Shown here piece by piece: positions 61,127 to 64,000 of a stretch of 64,000 bases of DNA. The position numbers and the translations under genes are program-made. The stretch covers positions 434,001 to 498,000 of the forward strand of contig SEMN01000347.1 in assembly GCA_005408345.1 (NCBI GenBank), written 5' to 3'. Within the stretch, counting starts at the first letter, position 1, and each line of letters starts with the position of its first letter. The DNA comes from Macquaria australasica (taxonomy: Eukaryota > Chordata > Actinopteri > Centrarchiformes > Percichthyidae). The notes beneath the pieces are model-generated. The model worked only from the letters and a program-made list of their open reading frames with translations. It was not told where the DNA came from and ran no database searches.

Positions 61127-62525
61127 AAAGCAGTAAATCACCAGGAAGAGGTCAACGTTAACTACATCATTGTATGTGTGTGTGTGTGTGTGTGTGTGTT
61201 CTGACCTTCTCTTGCCAGTGGAGGATGCCAATAATGACGAGGATGAAGACGCACACGCCGATGAGCGCGATGGCTGTCAGCAACACGCTGTTGCTAGGAG
61301 TCAGGTACAACTTAGCGCTCCAACTAAAGAGAGAGAGTGTGAAAAGGGTTAGGGTTACAAGGGGATAGAATGTAATTACCAAATGGTACACATTAACAGA
61401 GAGTGTGTCCTAATTAAGTTAAAATAAATAAGTCTCTTTCACTTCATTGTCACATCTGAACAGAATGAAGCACTACTCCGTTTCTGGTTTCCAAGAACCT
61501 TTATATATTTCTAGCAATCCAAACACTTTGAAATATTAAATAGCCTGACATCACAGTTCATTTTTGAGGGGTGTTATCAACGGGTGCAGACCAAAATGCC
61601 TCTGGACGCAACTGGAAAGACCTACAACCAATCAGAGCAACGAAATGTGTGACGTAGCGCTGAGCGAATCCTGTCTGAAGTACAGCAAACACATCTTTCT
61701 TCTCAACAAAAGCTTTAAGTGCAGTTGTTCTTCTTTTAGAGAAAATATACCGTCCAGTTTGTTTAATACTGACGTGATAGTGGATTCAGAATGTTCTACA
61801 TCAGCGGAAGCCATCTTGGTTGTTTTAGAAAATGCCTCAACGGCGCTCCTCTGTACAGTCTTATCAAACCCGCCCCATATTAGATAAACAGTTGCGATCT
61901 GCCAGAGCAAATAAAACATGAGCTTGCAGATTTGTCTAGTTACCAGGCTATATATTAAATGTATCATCTCACAATCTGTTGGCTTACACTGCATGTGAGA
62001 AGAATACCAAGGCACCTGGTTTTTCTGGTTGGATCTCATTTATGTCTGTGCTGGCATGTCTGGGAAGCCTGGCGAGTACGCAAATGTTATGTGGCTATAT
62101 GGATGAGGGTGCGTGTGTGTGAGTGTTGAATAGCCATCTGGAGCTCCTCCTGGGGTTTGTGCTACATGTGAACGGCGTCATGATAACATGAGAAGACATG
62201 CTGCGAGGTGAGAGCGTGTGTGGGCATCGTTTTGTAAAGACACCATCTGTATAGGGTTGAGTTAACATTAACTTGAATATGTCAGTAAGTGGCATCAGAT
62301 GAGGTGTTTAAAATGTTGAATGGTATCCATAGCAACAAGCTTCAACGTGTCTCCCAGCAAATTACAATGCTGTGAACAAGTAAAACGGGCAATTCTGACA
62401 ATCTATACTGTATCATATCCACGAGTGTAAGAGTTTATGTACCTGCGAGGCCTATTGTGTGGGAAGGGGATGACGATGAGCTGAGAGTTGGGAATGATGG
62501 CCGTCCACTCCTGCTTCCTTATGTC
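53644..62525 (-). CDS. itfg1: Integrin alpha FG-GAP repeat-containing protein 1, C-terminal 86 aa (partial)
   Basis: Only the last three coding exons are in the window: 62525-62443, 61323-61206 and 53703-53644, separated by GT-AG introns of 1.1 and 7.5 kb with agreeing phases. They encode the end of a type I membrane protein: DIRKQEWTAIIPNSQL in the juxtamembrane ectodomain, then WSAKLYLTPSN, a helix from about SVLLTAIALIGVC to IIGIL, and a short tail HWQEKKADDREKRQEAH ending RFHFDAM. This matches human ITFG1 (TIP, Linkin) almost residue for residue as I remember it. The family is linked to cell adhesion and to modulation of T-cell responses. The beta-propeller FG-GAP part must lie beyond 64000; I found no further exon between 62526 and the window end. 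The last intron holds many repeats. Confidence 0.93.
53867..53995. repeat. 'AACAAAAACTATGACAA' dispersed repeat fragment
   Basis: Runs of ACAAAAACTATGACAA and GAGACTAAAACTAAA words resemble the A-rich end of a dispersed fish repeat. It is preceded by a TG microsatellite (about 53839-53867). It lies in the last itfg1 intron. The boundaries are uncertain. Confidence 0.4.
54334..54727. repeat. Palindromic AT-rich MITE with long terminal inverted repeats
   Basis: The left end CACTTTACAATAAGGGTACA and the right end TGTACCCTCATTGTAAAGTG are reverse complements with one mismatch, and the complementarity continues inward through TTAATTAACATTAGTTAA words. The interior is an imperfect array of TTAACTAA-type motifs. 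It lies in the last itfg1 intron. Confidence 0.8.
56771..57110. mobile_element. MITE inserted in the host repeat
   Basis: It starts GAGCTGCAACTAATGATTC and ends AATCGTTGCAGCTC, so the terminal ten bases are a perfect inverted repeat (GAGCTGCAAC). The interior has ATCGATTAATC words at both ends and no open frame. It belongs to the same family as 46630-46945. No target-site duplication could be defined with certainty. Confidence 0.75.
57323..57438. repeat. Second insert in the host repeat
   Basis: AAAGGATAGATTCACATTTT through AATGTAAGTGATGG resembles a common fish repeat in which these two words occur in this order. The flanks on both sides read as the 'TTTACTTAAG' host. The boundaries are approximate. 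Confidence 0.45.
60720..60975. repeat. TG and GA microsatellites
   Basis: A TG run with one interruption lies at about 60720-60757 and a GA-rich run at about 60932-60975. Both are in the last itfg1 intron. Confidence 0.9.
61066..61199. repeat. Paired AC and TG microsatellites next to an itfg1 splice site
   Basis: An AC run of about 57 bases (61066-61122) and a TG run of about 25 bases (61175-61199) lie 52 bases apart. On the transcribed minus strand this gives an AC repeat starting at about intron position +7 of the last itfg1 intron, followed by a GT repeat. The two could pair into a hairpin. Confidence 0.95.
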
Positions 62526-62894
62526 CTGGAAAGATACAGAAAACACATGAACTGGGTACGGTAATACATTACGGTAACAATATATGCAACACATGCAGAT
62601 TTCCATAGAGACACACAAACAGACATGCACACACTCAGAATATGTATGTTAAGTCCTCTGGGGCAGAATAATAGGGTCCCATGGTTTGCTTAGCTACTGT
62701 GGAGTGGCTATTTTAAGCTGTGTGTTTAACAACACAGACAACCTGCTACTTGAAATAAATTACTCTAACTGTGAGGAGCAACACAGATTTCCTAGCCTGC
62801 GTATGTCTGTGTGCATATTTGTATGTGTGATTAAGTATTTCTGTGGCTGTGTGTGAGAGAGTTCAGCCATAGGCTGAACAAGTTATTATCTATA

Positions 62895-63425
62895 GCTGTG
62901 TCTCAATACACGTTCCTCTGTACTTACACTTGCTATTTTAAGTGCCTAAGTGTGTTCACACTGACAGGTATGGCAAAATGCAGTGTACTTTAAGTACCCG
63001 GATGATGTACTCATAACGGTCAGAAAGTTGAGTGTGGACACTTCTCACCCTCAATGGTCGCCATCTTGGCTATGTAGGGGAAGGGGAGGACCACCAACCT
63101 ATGAAAACTGCAGCCGTAGTTGAGACCGCGGTTGAGATTTTTACAGTAAAATTGAATTGAAATCAAGTGAGCAAACAATCTGGCAGATATTTTGGCGGGC
63201 GACAATCGTGGTCAAATGTTGGCAATAATGCTCCGCCCGGTTGCAATTTGCCATTAAAAAGAAGAAGAAGCAGCGGTCAAATGTTGTGATCATCATTTCC
63301 GGTAAGTGCTCGATTTGAGACAACACTACCCTGTCAAAATTCATGCACAGCACAAGTAACTACATGGTGTACACAGTGTACTACGTGGAAATGTACTAAC
63401 GGAAGTGTCCGAATTGAGACACAGC
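62895..63425. mobile_element. MITE-like element with GCTGTGTCTCAAT ends
   Basis: The left end GCTGTGTCTCAATAC and the right end GAATTGAGACACAGC are inverted repeats differing at one base. Subterminal regions repeat AAGTGTAC/GTGTACT-type words. No transposase was recognised. It lies upstream of the itfg1 exon 62525-62443, inside the gene. Confidence 0.75.
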
Positions 63426-64000
63426 ATCAGTCTCTGTCTTGATAAAATATACATCATCTTTTCTCATCCTGTAACTTAACTCATCGTAGCACCCCTGAGG
63501 TCTGCTTTGAAGACAGAATTCATGGGAGAAAACTGGAAACACAACCTGAGTATTATCTCTCAAATGGAAAGTACTAACAAACTATAAGGCGACTTAGGGT
63601 AATTATTGTTTTTTAAAACTGTCCAGTAATGACTGCACTGTATTTTTGTCCTTAATAAGAATATTGAGGGACATGTAATCCAGTCGATTGAATGATTTCA
63701 TGTTGACTGGAGAATACACTGAGCAAAAAAAAAAAAAGAAACCATTCCACAAATCACATCTGCATTAACAGGTTATAAGAAGCAAAAGACAACAGATTCT
63801 GTGGCTAGATCAGGCAGACCAAAGTGAAGAAGATAAATGTAAAAATTAAGATAAAAGAACATGAGGCTCTATGACACAAACTCATGCAACAGGGTTGTAC
63901 ATGAGGAATGGGTTTGTCATGTTAATGTCATACTGTATTATTGTCTTGCACTAATAAAAAACACTGATGACAGTGGAGAAGAGGATTATACTGGAGGAGT

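Noticed and set aside
62526..64000. Further upstream itfg1 exons
   Set aside because: No open stretch with both an acceptor and a donor and ITFG1-like sequence was found. The short frames overlap the MITE at 62895-63425.

Overview
The window is vertebrate nuclear DNA and almost certainly comes from a ray-finned (teleost, probably percomorph) fish. The evidence is long introns with GT-AG splice sites, dense microsatellites, many short inverted-repeat elements of types common in teleosts, and four multi-exon genes whose proteins align with well-known vertebrate families. Nothing prokaryotic or viral was seen. I assembled all gene models by eye from splice sites, reading phase and remembered family sequences. 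For the three complete genes the exon lengths sum to multiples of three and every splice phase agrees.

All four protein genes lie on the minus strand, so transcription runs from high to low coordinates. From left to right they are: lrp3 (complete coding region, 4681-14305, 7 coding exons, 834 aa); a tRNA-Thr(AGT) gene at 15766-15839; dnaja2 (complete, 18392-27053, 9 coding exons, 413 aa); neto2 (complete, 30910-50473, 10 coding exons, 609 aa); and the last three coding exons of itfg1 (53644-62525), whose 5' part lies beyond the right edge.

The dnaja2-neto2-itfg1 order and orientation match human chromosome 16q12 as I remember it. lrp3 is on 19q13 in human, so the fish linkage probably preserves an ancestral arrangement. 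The genes share no pathway: an LDL-receptor-type membrane receptor, a cytosolic Hsp40 co-chaperone, a kainate-receptor auxiliary subunit and a type I membrane protein.

The rest is introns and intergenic DNA rich in MITE-like elements, including several nested insertions, plus dinucleotide and tetranucleotide repeats. I found no convincing new biological system. The observations most worth checking are a perfect three-unit heat-shock element just upstream of the dnaja2 start codon, a glycine-rich expansion of about 67 residues in the Neto2 cytoplasmic tail, a CA/GT repeat pair at the 5' splice site of an itfg1 intron, and nested transposons for which a second, uninterrupted copy is present in the window.
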